Positions 47,674 to 60,310 are shown, numbered from the stretch's first letter. The stretch is DNA of 64,000 nucleotides from Megaustenia siamemsis (GCA_032433765.1 JAVIAB010000049.1:21580779-21644778); one strand, 5' to 3'. The notes: generated from the sequence alone by a model not told the origin. Translations and numbers: made by a program.

Positions 47674-49006
47674 CGTCAGTTATATCTTGGTTGATATTAC
47701 GTCAGTTATATCTTGGTCGATATTACGTCAGTTATATCTTGGTCGATATTACGTCAGTTATATCTTGGTTGATATTACGTCAGTTATATCTTGGGTGATA
47801 TTACGTCAGTTACATCTTGGTTGATATTACGTCAGTTTTATCTTGGTTGATATTACGTCAATTACATCTTGGTTGATATTACGTCAGTTTTATCTTGGTT
47901 GATATTACGTCAGTTACATCTTGGTTGATATTACGTCAGTTATATCTTGGTTGATATTACGTCAGTTTTATCTTGGTTGATATTACGTCAGTTATATCTT
48001 GGTTGATATTACGTCAGTTATATCTTGGTTGATATTACGTCAGTTATATCTTGGTTGATATAACGTCAATTACATCTTGGTTGATATTACGTCATTTGTA
48101 TCTTGGTTGATATTACGTCAGTTATATCTTGGGTGATATTACGTCAGTTACATCTTGGTTGATATTACGTCATTTATATCTTGGTTGATATTACGTCAAT
48201 TATATCTTGGTTGATATTACGTCAGTTATATCTTGGTTGATATTACGTCAGTTTTATCTTGGTTGATATTACGTCAGTTATATCTTGGTTGATATTACGT
48301 CAGTTTTATCATGGTTGATATTACGTCAGTTATATCTTGGTTGATATTACGTCAGTTATATTTTGGTTGATATTACGTCAGTTTTATCTTGGTTGATATT
48401 AAGTCAGTTACATCTTGGTTAATATTACGTCAGTTACATCTTGGTTGATATTACGTCAGTTATATCTTGGTTGATATTACGTCAGTTACATCTTGGTTGA
48501 TATTACGTCAGTTATATCTTGGTTGATATTACGTCAGTTATATCTTGGTCGATATTACGTCAGTTATATCTTGGTCGATATTACGTCAGTTATATCTTGG
48601 TTGATATTACGTCAGTTATATCTTGGGTGATATTACGTCAGTTACATCTTGGTTGATATTACGTCAGTTTTATCTTGGTTGATATTACGTCAATTACATC
48701 TTGGTTGATATTACGTCAGTTTTATCTTGGTTGATATTACGTCAGTTATATCTTGGTTGATATTACGTCAGTTATATCTGGTTGATATTACGTCAGTTAT
48801 ATCTTGGTTGATATTACGTCAGTTATATCTTGGTTGATATTACGTCAGTTATATCTTGGTTGATATTACTTCAGTTATATCTTGGTTGATATAACGTCAA
48901 TTACATCTTGGTTGATATTACGTCATTTGTATCTTGGTTGATATTACGTCAGTTATATCTTGGTTGATATTACGTCAGTTACATCTTGGTTGATATTCTA
49001 TCTATC

Positions 49007-49442
49007 TATTGACCTTTCGAGCCGTAACCGGCCCATAGGGCGTAGACCAAGATACACCTTCTCCTATATGAATTTTTGTTCTAGCAGTTTTCTTTTAAAG
49101 ATATTTTATCAAATCTCGCCATCTGTCTCTGTTCTGTGCAAGCAGTTCTATCTCATTGAGGGAGCCGATTCCTGCTGCTCTTGCCTCTCTCATCAATGTT
49201 CTTCTCAGTGTCTCCCTGGGTCTTCCTCTTTTTCTTTTACCTGTTGTTTCCCATATGAGGGCTTGCTTTGCTATTCGATTATTATCTCTTCTCATCACAT
49301 ATCCAACGTATGACCATCGTCTTTTCTTTATTACTGAAGATATTAGTGGTTGATTGGCGATTTCTCTAATTTCCTCGTTTGTTTTGAATTCGTTCCATTC
49401 TATACCAAGTATTTTCCTTAGACATTTATTTTCGAATGCGTA
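49007..49442 (-). mobile_element. LINE C insert 2, duplicate of insert 1
   Basis: By eye identical to 47238-47673 apart from one substitution (cacatgtccaac to cacatatccaac), with the same truncation point and the same flanking satellite variants, 1769 bp away. It is best read as duplicated with the satellite, not as a second insertion. Confidence 0.93.
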
Positions 49443-52400
49443 CGTCAGTTATATCTTGTTTGATATTACGTCAGTTATATCTTGGTCGATATTACGTCAG
49501 TTATATCTTGGTCGATATTACGTCAGTTATATCTTGGTTGATATTACGTCAGTTATATCTTGGGTGATATTACGTCAGTTACATCTTGGTTGATATTACG
49601 TCAGTTTTATCTTGGTTGATATTACGTCAATTATATATTACTTGGTTGATATTACGTCAGTTATATCTTGGTTGATATTACGTCAGTTTTATCTTGGTTG
49701 ATATTACGTCAGTTATATCTTGGTTGATATTACGTCAGTTATATCTTGGTTGATATTACGTCAGTTATATCTTGGTTGATATAACGTCAGTTGATATTAT
49801 GTCATTGTATCTTGGTTGATATTACGTCAGTTATATCTTGGGTGATATTACGTCAGTTACATCTTGGTTGATATTACGTCAGGTTGATATTACGTCAGGT
49901 TGATATTACGTCAGTTATATCTTGGTTGATATTACGTCAGTTATCATCGTTGGTTGATATTACGTCAGTTGATATGTCAGTTATATCTTGGTTGATATTA
50001 CGTCAGTTATATTTTGGTTGATATTACGTCAGTTTTATCTTGGTTGATATTACGTCAGTTACATCTTGGTTAATATTACGTCAGTTACATCTTGGTTGAT
50101 ATTACGTCAGTTATATCTTGGTTGATATTACGTCAGTTACATCTTGGTTATATTTCGTCAGTTACATCTTGGTTGATATTACGTCAGTTATATCTTGGTT
50201 GATATTACGTCAGTTATATCTTGGATATTACGTCAGTTACATTACGTCAGTTACATCTTGGTTGATATTACGTCAGTTACATCTTGGTTGATATTACGTC
50301 AGTTATATCTTGGTTGATATTACGTCAGTTTTACCTTGGTTGATATTACGTCAGTTATATCTTGGTTGATATTACGTCAGTTACATCTTGGTTGATATTA
50401 AGTCAGTTATATCTTGGTTGATATTACGTCAGTTACATCTTGGTTGATATTACGTCAGTTACATCTTGGTTAATATTACGTCAGTTACATCTTGATCAAT
50501 ATTAAGTCAGTTACATCTTGGTTAATATTACGTCAGTTACATCTTGGTTAATATTACGTCAGTTACAGCTTAGTCAATATTAGGTCAGTTACATCTTGGT
50601 TAATATTACGTCAGTTACATGTTGGTTAATATTACGTCAGTTACAGCTTAGTCAATATTACGTCAGTTACATCTTGGTTAATATTACGTCAGTTACATCT
50701 TGGTTAATATTACGTAAGTTACATCTTGATTATTATTACGTCAGTTACATCTTGGTCAATATTACGTCAGTTACATCTTGGTTAATATTACGTCAGTTAC
50801 ATCTTGGTTAATATTACGTCAGTTACAGCTTTGTCAATATTACGTCAGTTACATCTTAGTCAATATTACGTCAGTTATATCTTGGTTAATATTACGTCAG
50901 TTACACCTTGGTTAATATTACGTCAGTTATATCTTGGTTAATATTACGTCAGTTACATCTTGATTAATATTACGTCAGTAACATCTTGATTAATACTACG
51001 TCAGTTACATCTTGTTTAATATTACGTTAGTTACATCTTGGTCGATATCACGTCAGTTACATCTTGGTTAATATTACGTCAGTTACATCTTGATTAATAT
51101 TACGTCAGTTACATCTTGGTCAATATTACGTTAGTTACTTGAGTTACATCTTGGTCAATATTACGTCAGTTACATCTTGGTCAATATTATGTCAGTTACA
51201 TCTTGGTTAATATTACGTCAGTTACATCTTGTTTAATATTACGTCAGTTACATCTTGGTCAATATTACGTTAGTTACTTGAGTTACATCTTGGTCGATAT
51301 TACGTCAGTTACATCTTGGTTAATATTACGTCAGTTACATCTTGGTCAATATTACGTCAGTTACATCTTGGTCAATATTACGTAAGTTACATCTTGGTTA
51401 ATATTACGTCAGTTACATCTTACTCAATATTACGTAAGCTACATCTTGGTTGATAATACGTCAATTACATCTTGGTCAATATTACGTCAGTTACATCTTG
51501 GTCAATATTAAGTAAGTTACATCTTGGTTGATAATACGTCAATTACATCTTGGTTAATATTACGCTAGTTACAACTTGGTTAATATTACGCTAGTTACAT
51601 CTTGGTTAATATTACGCTAGTTACATCTTGGTTAATATTACGCTAGTTACATCTTGGTTAATATTACGCTAGTTACAACTTGGTTAATATCACGCTAGTT
51701 ACATCTTGGTTAATATTACGCTAGTTACATCTTGGTTAATTTTACGCTAGTTACATCTTGGTTAATATTACGCTAGTTACAACTTGGTTAATATTATGCT
51801 AGTTACATCTTGGTTAATATTACGCTAGTTACAACTTGGTTAATATTACGCTAGTTACAACTTGGTTAATATTACGCTAGTTACAACTTGGTTAATATTA
51901 CGTGAGTTACATCTTGGTTAATATTACGCTATTTACAACTTGGTTAATATTACGTGAGTTACACCTTGGTTAATATTACGTGAGTTACATCTTGGTTAAT
52001 ATTACGCTAGTTACAACTTGGTTAATATTACGTGAGTTACATCTTGGTTAATATTACGTTAGTTACATCTTGGTTAATATTACGCTAGTTAAAACTTGGT
52101 TAATATTACGCTAGTTACATCTTGGTTAATATTACGTCAGTTACATCTTGGTTAATATTACGCTAGTTACATCTTGGTTAATATTACGTCAGTTACATCT
52201 TGGTTAATATTACGTCAGTTACATCTTGGTTAATAATACGTCAGTTACATCTTTCTCTCCCAAAAGAAAATAATTCGATACCCATTTAATGCTCGTGCAT
52301 CTGGAAAACTATAAACATAATAAATGGAAAAGTTGTAGGGACAGACAAAATATTGAGATGATAAAAGCTCTAGGAATTTATGGCATACATTAAATCACAG

Positions 52401-52502
52401 ACCTATGCAATGTAATATGTAACACCGGATACATACCATATGACCTTAAAATATTAATATTTTCTAGCCTTGCCCAAGAAGATCGGTGCTGTGAAGTGCA
52501 GT

Positions 52503-52766
52503 TAAAAAAAAAAAAAAAAAGTAAAGTACCCCCGTCACGCCAAGTGGCGTAAAGGGAAATATGGTGTTAGTGACCCTTTATTTTACAGACTTCAGCACAT
52601 GTTTTTTGGGGTAATGTGGTCGGTATTACGCCCGTGCTGCTTTTCCCAGAAAAATAATCCGGTACCCATTTAAGGCTGGGCGAACCCGGAAGCCGTCGGT
52701 TGGGATCGAACCCTACCTCTTGTCCTTTGTAGTCCAGTTCACTAACCACTAAGCTATCGCGTCTCC
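52503..52766 (-). mobile_element. SINE1, copy 4, nested in LINE B
   Basis: Poly(A) (plus-strand A17 here, truncated orientation) at 52504-52520, core gccaagtggcgtaaaggg, tRNA-like head at the right end (ttgggatcgaaccctacct). The 14-bp TSD ctgtgaagtgcagt lies at 52489-52502 and 52767-52780. Confidence 0.93.
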
Positions 52767-53113
52767 CTGTGAAGTGCAGTGACTTTATACAAATAACTTT
52801 GATGAGTCATATAACAAAAATCTGCTTAAAGTTATACAGGGAAGAATTAAAATAAAATAAATATGGAATTAAGAAAACACCAATTTGGATTTAGAAAGAA
52901 CAATGGGACACGAGACGACATCTTCTGTATGAGAACATTGATAGAAGATTACATAGAGTAAACAAAAACAATGTATGCATGTTTCATAGACTACACTAAA
53001 GCTTTTGACAGATTGCAGCATAAACAACTAATAGAATGCCTGAAAGATATTCATCTTGTTGATGCTGATATAAGACTGATTTGTAATTTATACTGGGAAC
53101 AAAGAGCTTTAAT

Positions 53114-53446
53114 TATGGTTATGGTTATTGTTATGAAATGCCCCGGTATCACTGCAAACAATTTAAAAACCATAATTGCTCAACCTCCCGTGCCAGTGGA
53201 ATCATCCGATTTACTAACTCATCTCCCAAACAAGGAAGTGTAACTATAGTCCCCATCATAGCAGTCTCAGCACACGTCAAAAGACATAAGGCGAAATCGC
53301 ACAGAAAGTAAACACAGCCAACTGTTCCTTGTCATACGATATCATCAGTCATCGTAAACAATTGGAATGTCGTAAAATGATCAAAACGGACGAGTCATAC
53401 AGTTCACGGTGTGCACAGAGCAATTAACTCAGTAGCTTCTGCAACA
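53114..53446 (+). mobile_element. Dispersed repeat E, copy 3, nested in LINE B
   Basis: Begins tatggttatggttattgtta and ends agtagcttctgcaaca. The LINE B frame (WEQRALI / ALIKYNNEN) continues across it, and agctttaat/agctttgat at 53105-53113 and 53447-53455 is a 9-bp TSD with one change. Confidence 0.85.
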
Positions 53447-53491
53447 AGCTTTGATAAAATACAACAATGAGAACTATGCATCTATTGATAT

Positions 53492-53851
53492 GCTTGCTTG
53501 ATTGCGTTCGCCCGATGACTTAAGGAGTGTACCTCGTCATCATCCGCCCTTAAAAGGACGTTAAGTAGGCGTGTCTGCGTTGTGTTGTGGTTTACAGTAT
53601 AACTGTGATATTTGCGCCTTTCGGCCCAACACATCCGACTTCAGCATGACATTTTTGAGTACCGGGTTGTCTTCCCTCTTCGATTCCTACTCGCTTTGGG
53701 CCAGACTAGACAGGTTAGTCTGTTACTAGAGGCACCACGGAGAGGTGGAGCAGGGTCTGGATGGTTCTGGTTCACCGATCCTGGCGCAAGCCATCAGCTG
53801 TGGATCGCTGACAACTTCCAGCTCTGGTGCTGGGAGGCGCGCCTTCGCCTC
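53492..53851 (+). mobile_element. Short repeat F, nested in LINE B
   Basis: A 360-bp insert with a perfect 13-bp TSD catctattgatat at 53479-53491 and 53852-53864. The LINE B frame (NYASIDIKRGVRQGC) is restored across the TSD. No poly(A). Confidence 0.95.
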
Positions 53852-54541
53852 CATCTATTGATATAAAACGAGGAGTAAGACAGGGATGCATTCTATCAAC
53901 ATGTCCATTTAACGTATACACAGAGCAGATCTTGAAAGACATCATGAGGATGCCAGGACTAAACATAATTGGATATATAACAAATAATCTAAGATACGCT
54001 GATGATATCGTATCAATGATAAACAATCCAAAAGACCTACAACAACTAGTTAACAAAATAAACAGAACAAGCAGAGAATATGCATTGGTTGGAATTAAAT
54101 ATTAAAAAGACAAACTGATTATTAGCGGAGAAAAGGCACACAATATGCACGGAAATATTGAAGGCGATGGAAAAAAAAATCTTATAACATGTTCAAGAAT
54201 ATAGCTACACTGGACATATTATAACAAATAATGGAAAATGTAAGACAAAAATAAACAAAGGAATTTGAATGGCAAAAACAAATTTTAACAACATACAAAA
54301 TATACTCACATCAAACCAAATAACATCAGAACTAAAACTACGAATAGCAAAATGCTATATTTGCTCAACATTCCTCTATGGTGCAGAAACATGGACATTA
54401 AATAAGAAAACAGAGCAAACAATTAAAGCCTTTGAAATGTGGATATATAGGGAAATAGGATGAATTGGATGGAAAGAAAAAAAATTACAAACAAGGAAGT
54501 TCTGAATCAGATGAAAATAAAAAAAAAAATAGAATAACTTA

Positions 54542-56696
54542 TTATTGAGATATTTGCGGGTCATCATCATTGCACTCCGAACATGTCCATAGGTGCTCAG
54601 ATCCCCTCCTCAGCAATTCCCTCAGTGTCCAGCGACTGACGACTCCAGTTCTATGTTGGTTGATAAGTCTTCTTACACGGCCACTAAGTTTCTCATTTCT
54701 GGCTGTGCCCAAATTAACTCCCATTTCCATCATCCGAAGAAGTGACTTGGATCTGTGTTTGTCGAAGTCCTGTGCTCTTCCCACATCTCCGAGGGCATTG
54801 ATGATGTCCGCCCGATCCATTGGTTGCCCGTCCTCAACGACAGAGCAGCTAGCCAACCTGTCCGCCCTTTCATTTCCCCGTACTCCCGCATGTCCAGGGA
54901 CATAGACAAATGTGACCTTACGTATTTTGGATTTCTGCAACGACTCTACCCATTGCATGCGTACAGAGCCCGCCTCCACTTTTTTTTTATCATGCTCATC
55001 GATTCACTCAGTATACATGCGTGGGTGTAGTCTTGTGACTCTAACCATTTGAATGCCTTGGTCACTGCCATCGCCTCCATTGTCATGCTACTCGTGGTCA
55101 TGACGTATGCACCACTGTCTTCGCTGACTATTCTGCCTGCCGAGCGTGCTGTAAATGCCCATGAATTCCTTGGGTGTCGTCTTACAGATCCGCCTGTATA
55201 GATGACTGCATCTTTCTCATCGGTGTTATCGCAGATGAGACCGTTGACCTCAGCATTAACCACGACCGGGTTCTGTTCCCTACTTTTCCTGTCGAGTGTG
55301 ACAATACACGAGAAAGTTCCCTTGAATGACGTAGGCACCGGTATCCACTCCTCACCAACGCTGATATTGGTAAGCCCACAGACCTGTTTGATGACATCTT
55401 CTGCTCGGCTCACCCATGATTTGCCTCTTTTTAGCCTGGTACCTTTCTCTGTGTTGAGCACGTGGTGCAATGGATGCTCTGTATCTGTACTAATCTTCAG
55501 GTATGCTCGTGCTCTCCAGATCTTGATTCTGTCATCCATGGTTGGAAAGTCAAGAAGATACCTCATTGCTACACTGGGAGTGTCCCTCGTAATTCCCAGG
55601 ATAATGCGCATGGCTTCATTTTTTTATTTTCTCCAGCCTATCAACTTGAGTCGTACTGACAGGGCAATTGTCAGGGCATACTCGATTGGTGCGAGGACTA
55701 ATCCCTGGAACAGAAGAGTAAGTAGCATCTGCTCGATGTTGGCAGCTGCCATGACCTTCAAGGCGGCTAATCCTTTGCGGGATTTTGTTATCACATGGTC
55801 GACGTGGTCCCCAAAACACAGGCTGCGATCAAACTTAACTCCGAGGTATGTCATCAACTTGTCCCTGGTCACCTCATCAGCTCCCATTCGTACTACCGGT
55901 GTGGTCGTATGAACGATATGATTGTTAAGGGAGAACCATGAAACTGATGCTTTATTAGGATTAGCACGGCACCTGATACCCCACACCAGGAAGAAATGCG
56001 ATCGAGTTCGCCTTGCATTGTGGAAGCGATTCCCCGTCTGTCTCTTCCCTGTCGATATACCAGAATATCATCAGCAAAAGTCATAGTTCTTCCCTTCCCA
56101 TCCAGCTGTTGGGCCGTGATCGTTATTGTGTACACGTTAAATAGAACTGGTGACAATGGTGAGCCTTGTGGCAGCCCTGGGCAAATGGATGTTGGCTCGG
56201 AAGACCAACTTCCACATCTGAGTATCACCTTCCTCTGAAACAGTGCCGCGGCGATCCATCTAACGAGGAAGGGGTGCACCGCCAGTTTGAGGAGCATATG
56301 CATGAGATATTCAAATGGTACCCTGTTGTATGCATCCTCCAGATCTATAGCAGCAGCACATGTCTCCTCTCGTCTGTGGAGGCCTTCGAAGACGTCATAG
56401 GCAAATACTGCCGCATTGAGCCATGTCTCTTTGTTATATCTATAACCTCCAAGTGTAGGTGGGAATACACGTTTCTGTTCATGGTGGCAGGTGAGGACAC
56501 GGGCAACTATTTTCTCCAGAAGCTTGCCGGCAGTGTTCTGCATTGTGATGATTCTGTAGGCACTGATCTGAGAATGGTCCTTGTTTGGCTTCGGTAGCGG
56601 TTGTAAGTAGCTGTGTAGCCAGTCCTCCTTAATCTGGCCACTCCGAATACTGGCATTAAACTCATTGGCCAGTTTTGTCAAGTCATCGTCAGCTAA
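54542..56696 (-). mobile_element. LINE D (RT plus RNase H), 5'-truncated, nested in LINE B
   Basis: 2155 bp with the 11-bp TSD agaataactta at 54531-54541 and 56697-56707. In the 272-codon first frame (56711-55893), RT motif A is AAIDLEDAYNRV (residues about 120-131), motif B is GLPQGSPLSPVLFN, and motif C is FADDILVY (212-219): palm residues intact. A frame change near 55950 leads to the thumb (55624-55986), then to RNase H (55611-54946), where the first catalytic Asp is lost (YTGGSV in place of TDGS) and ILSESMSM replaces the usual ILSDS. A last frame (54979-54542) has VPGHAGVRGNERADRLA and a CSEC motif. It is an I/Jockey-type LINE and dead by frameshifts. Confidence 0.95.
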
Positions 56697-56925
56697 AGAA
56701 TAACTTAACACAATTCGAAAAATACAGCTGACATATTTTGGACACGTGAAGAGATATAAATGTCGTTCTAAAAGTCATCTTGGAAGATAAATCAAGACTA
56801 AAGTGGACTGATAACTTCAAAAGGTGGTCACGTGAACCTAACACAACGTGCACCACCAAGACAAGAGCCAAAGTAAAATGGCGCTCCATGGTAGACAAAC
56901 TTCGATGTGGAGACGGCACCCAATG

Positions 56926-58416
56926 AATGAATGGCGCTCTATAGTAGCCAACCTTCGATGTGGAGACAGCACCCAATGAATGAATGGCGCTCTATAGTAG
57001 CCAACCTTCGATGTGGAGACGGCACCCAATGAATGAATGGCGCTCTATAGTAACCAACCTTCGATGTGGAGACGGCACCCAATGAATGAATGGCGCTCTA
57101 TAGTAACCAACCTTCGATGTGGAGACGGCACCCAATGAATGAATGGCGCTCTATAGTAACCAACCTTCGATGTGGAGACGGCACCCAATGAATGAATGGC
57201 GCTCTATAGTAACCAACCTTCGATGTGGAGACGGCACCCAATGAATGAATGGCGCTCTATAGTAACCAACCTTCGATGTGGAGACGGCACCCAATGAATG
57301 AATGGCGCTCTATAGTAGCCAACCTTTGATGTGGAGACGGCACCCAATGAATGAATGGCGATCTATAGTAGCCAACCTTCGATGTGGAGACGGCACCCAA
57401 TGAATGAATGGCGCTCTATAGTAGCCAACCTTCGATGTGGAGACGGCACCCAATGAATGAATGGCGCTCTATAATAGCCAACCTTCGATGTGGAGACGGC
57501 ACCTAATGAATGAATGGCGCACCATGGTAGCAAGTCTTCGATGTGGAGACGGCACCCAATCAATGAATGGCGCTCCATGTTAGCAAGCCTTCGATGTGGA
57601 GACGGCACTCAGTCAATGAATGGCGCTCCATGGTAGCCAGCCTTTGATATGGAGACGGCACCCAATCAATGAATGGCGCTCCATGGTAGCGAGCCTTCGA
57701 TGTGGAGACGGCACTCAGTCAATGAATGACGCTCCATGGTAGCAAGCCTTCGATGTGGAGACGGCACTCATTGAATGAATGACGCTCCATGGTAGCAAGC
57801 CTTCGATGTGGAGACGGCACTCATTGAATGAATGGCGCTCCATGGTAGCGAGCCTTCGATGTGGAGACGGCACTCATTGAATGAATGGCGCTCCATGGTA
57901 GCAAGCCTTCGATGTGGAGACGGCACTCATTGAATGAATGGCGCTCCATGGTAGCGAGCCTTCGATGTGGAGACGGCACCCATTGAATGAATGGCGCTCC
58001 ATGGTAGCAAGCCTTCGATGTGGAGACGGCACTCAGTCAATGAATGACGTTCCATGGTAGCGAGCCTTCGATGTGGAGACGGCACTCAGTCAATGAATGA
58101 CGTTCCATGGTAGCAAGCCTTCGATGTGGAGACGGCACTCATTGAATGAATGGCGCTCCATGGTAGCGAGCCTTCGATGTGGAGACGGCACTCATTGAAT
58201 GAATGGCGCTCCATGGTAGCGAGCCTTCGATGTGGAGACGGCACTCATTGAATGAATGGCGCTCCATGGTAGCGAGCCTTCGATGTGGAGACGGCACTCA
58301 TTGAATGAATGGCGCTCCATGGTAGCGAGCCTTCGATGTGGAGACGGCACCCATTGAATGAATGGCGCTCCATGGTAGCGAGCCTTCGATGTGGAGACGG
58401 CACCCATTGAATGAAC
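56926..58416. repeat. 53-bp array derived from LINE B 3' end
   Basis: About 28 copies of aatggcgctccatggtagcc followed by aaccttcgatgtggagacgg and cacccaatgaatg. The unit equals the last codons, stop and tail of LINE B, and the first unit is the actual 3' end of the LINE B copy ending at 56925. Variants are zoned (ctatagtaacc left, ccatggtagcgag right). No gene is seen at 58417-58700. Confidence 0.97.
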
Positions 58417-58704
58417 CTTGAAATCATCGATCAATGTTTCATTCCGACTTCTTGTCCTTAGTAGTTTATTTCCCTACCCACTGTTCTTGCAGCGCCAGTG
58501 TGACGTCTCATATTCACAGGAGATAAGCCGTATCACTCTAACACTTATCTCTTTCACATTTTAAAATAACTTATTAAAGCACTAACGTTCCTGACTAAAC
58601 AATGACTGACAGGAACTTGGGAAAGAACTGGGTTAAGGTAAGGTTTATTCCTCCATTCTTGTTATGTTGCCTAGAGGTGGCATCATCGTCTAGTTGCGTG
58701 GCTT

Positions 58705-59200
58705 GTGCAGAACTTTGTTGTCATTACAGCCCGTCTGAAAGAATCTCTGCCCTTAGCCAGATCTCCCAAAGAACGTTGCTGTCAATACAGCACGTCTGAA
58801 ATAATCTGTCTCTAGCCGGATCTCCCACAGAACGTTGCACCCATCACAGCCCGTCTGAAATAATATCTGTCTGTAGCCATATCTCCCACAGAATGTTACA
58901 TCCATCACAGCCCATCTGAAAGAATCTCTGCCCCTAGCAAGATCTCCCACAGAACGTTGCATTCATCCCATCCCGTCTGAAAAAATCTATGTCTCTAGCC
59001 CTGTCTCCCACAGAACATTGCATTAACCACAGTCAGTTTGAAATAATCTCTGTCTCTAGCTCTATCTCCCATAGAATGATGCACCCATCACAGTCAGTTT
59101 GAAATAATCTCTGTCTCTAGCTCTATCTCCCATAGAATGATGCACCCATCACAGTCAGTCTGAAATAATCGCTGTCTCTAGCCAGATCTCCCACTTTTAC
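58705..59200. repeat. 61-bp minisatellite
   Basis: About eight copies of agaacgttgcacccatcaca followed by gcccgtctgaaataatctct and gtctctagccagatctccca. Confidence 0.95.
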
Positions 59201-59323
59201 TGTTTTCAAGTTCAAAATTTCTTTATTTTCTTGAAACGACGTCTTGCATGGCCTACACTTTCTTTGTTTTCCTGGAACCATGCCTTCCGTTATTGTTCTT
59301 TCAAGGCCAGTGTGTCCTTATAT

Positions 59324-59662
59324 TTTTTTCTTTTTTTTTTTTTCGTTCGTCAGATTTTACCTCTGACGAAGTCCCTAGAGACTAGGATCTGAATTTTGCG
59401 TGTTAATCCATTTTCCTCTGGCAGCCATGTGCACTGGGGTCCCTCGTCGCACAGGCAGATAACTCCGACTTCGGAGGTACTCATATTTTTTTTTCCGGCG
59501 ATGAGTAATTGACGTTTCAAGTCGGGCCTCGCTGCTGAGACCAGGGGTGGTTGCCGCAGAGATAAATCATTAAGAAAAATCTCAACCGGTGTAGCCGGGA
59601 TTTAAACCCACAACCTCTCTGTCTCGAGGCCGGCGTCTTGCCTCGAGACCAACCAGTCCCCC
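59324..59662 (-). mobile_element. SINE2, copy 2
   Basis: Matches 14984-15304 over its whole length (ctctgacgaagtccctagag, tcggaggtactcatat, B box as gggtttaaatccc). The TSD with one mismatch is gtccttatat at 59314-59323 and gtcctaatat at 59663-59672. Confidence 0.9.
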
Positions 59663-59689
59663 GTCCTAATATAACAGAGATATTTCATT

Positions 59690-59992
59690 GTGTTAAGATA
59701 ACAAACGATGGAGTTTTAAAACAACTGAAAATAAAAAGAGAACTACTAAATACAATTAAGACAAGACAAATGACATTTTTGGGGCATGTTAAAAGACACA
59801 ACAGCCTACTAAAAGTAATATTGGAAGGGAAAATACAAAGTAAAAGATGCAGAGGCAGACCAAGACTAACATGGACGAGTAACATCAAAAGATGGACAAG
59901 TCAATCTATGACAACCTGCACCATCAAAGCAAGAAACAGAGTAGAATGGCGATCCATGGTAGCCAACCTTCGAGAAGGCACTCATTGAAAAA
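59690..59992 (+). mobile_element. LINE B 3' fragment
   Basis: Open frame from TNDGVLKQLKIKRELL through FLGHVKRHNSLLKVILEGKI to REGTH stop. The last codons differ (gagaaggcac). Bases 59993-60098 are unassigned. Confidence 0.88.
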
Positions 59993-60096
59993 AAAAGAAT
60001 GTAATTGTGTGCAAAATAATGTTTAATAAGCCAGTTATCTTTAATGTTCAAGGATTTTAACATGTTCCCAATCCTCTATTTTATTCCCCAATGCAT

Positions 60097-60098
<2 letters not shown>

Positions 60099-60181
<83 letters not shown>

Positions 60182-60310
60182 GCGATCAAGTCTCAATCAG
60201 TAGGATTCAAGACTCGCTTATGAAGTCAGTTTAAGTGATTCGATTGCCCCATATAGTTTCTCTTCCAGTGAGGTGGGTGTTGACCACATTGTCCTTCTCA
60301 GGTCTGTGTA
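60099..60310 (+). repeat. Repeat R with (CT)n, left arm of inverted repeat
   Basis: About 80 bp of (CT)n followed by ctctgcgatcaagtctcaat, then aagtcagtttaagtgattcg and ggtgggtgttgaccacattg. The reverse complement lies at 60687-60865. Bases 60311-60590 hold no gene. Confidence 0.9.

Larger units (their letters stand above)
45585..52250. repeat. 26-bp satellite array with higher-order structure
   Basis: About 220 copies of ttggttgatattacgtcagt followed by tatatc. Variants are zoned: gttgat/tatatc at 45.6-50.4 kb, gttaat/tacatc at 50.4-51.5 kb, gctagttac at 51.54-52.2 kb. Blocks repeat at about 0.7 kb (45633 versus 46334) and 1.77 kb (47191 versus 48960). Two LINE C inserts are embedded. All open frames are repeat artefacts. 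Confidence 0.97.
52318..56925 (+). mobile_element. LINE B copy broken by four nested insertions
   Basis: Separated pieces at 52318-52502, 52767-53113, 53447-53491, 53852-54541 and 56708-56925 read as one LINE B in order. They give KIGAVKCSDF, HQFGFRK-like fingers, RT motif A (ACFIDYTKAFDRLQ), motif B (KRGVRQGCILS), motif C (RYADDIV), FLYGAETWTLNKKTEQ, then HVKRYK and the CGDGTQ-type end. It is the only copy here with RT motifs A, B and C together, though riddled with frameshifts. The 3' end continues into the 53-bp array. Confidence 0.93.

Noticed and set aside
55202..55912. 236-codon plus-strand ORF
   Set aside because: Antisense shadow of LINE D thumb and RNase H.
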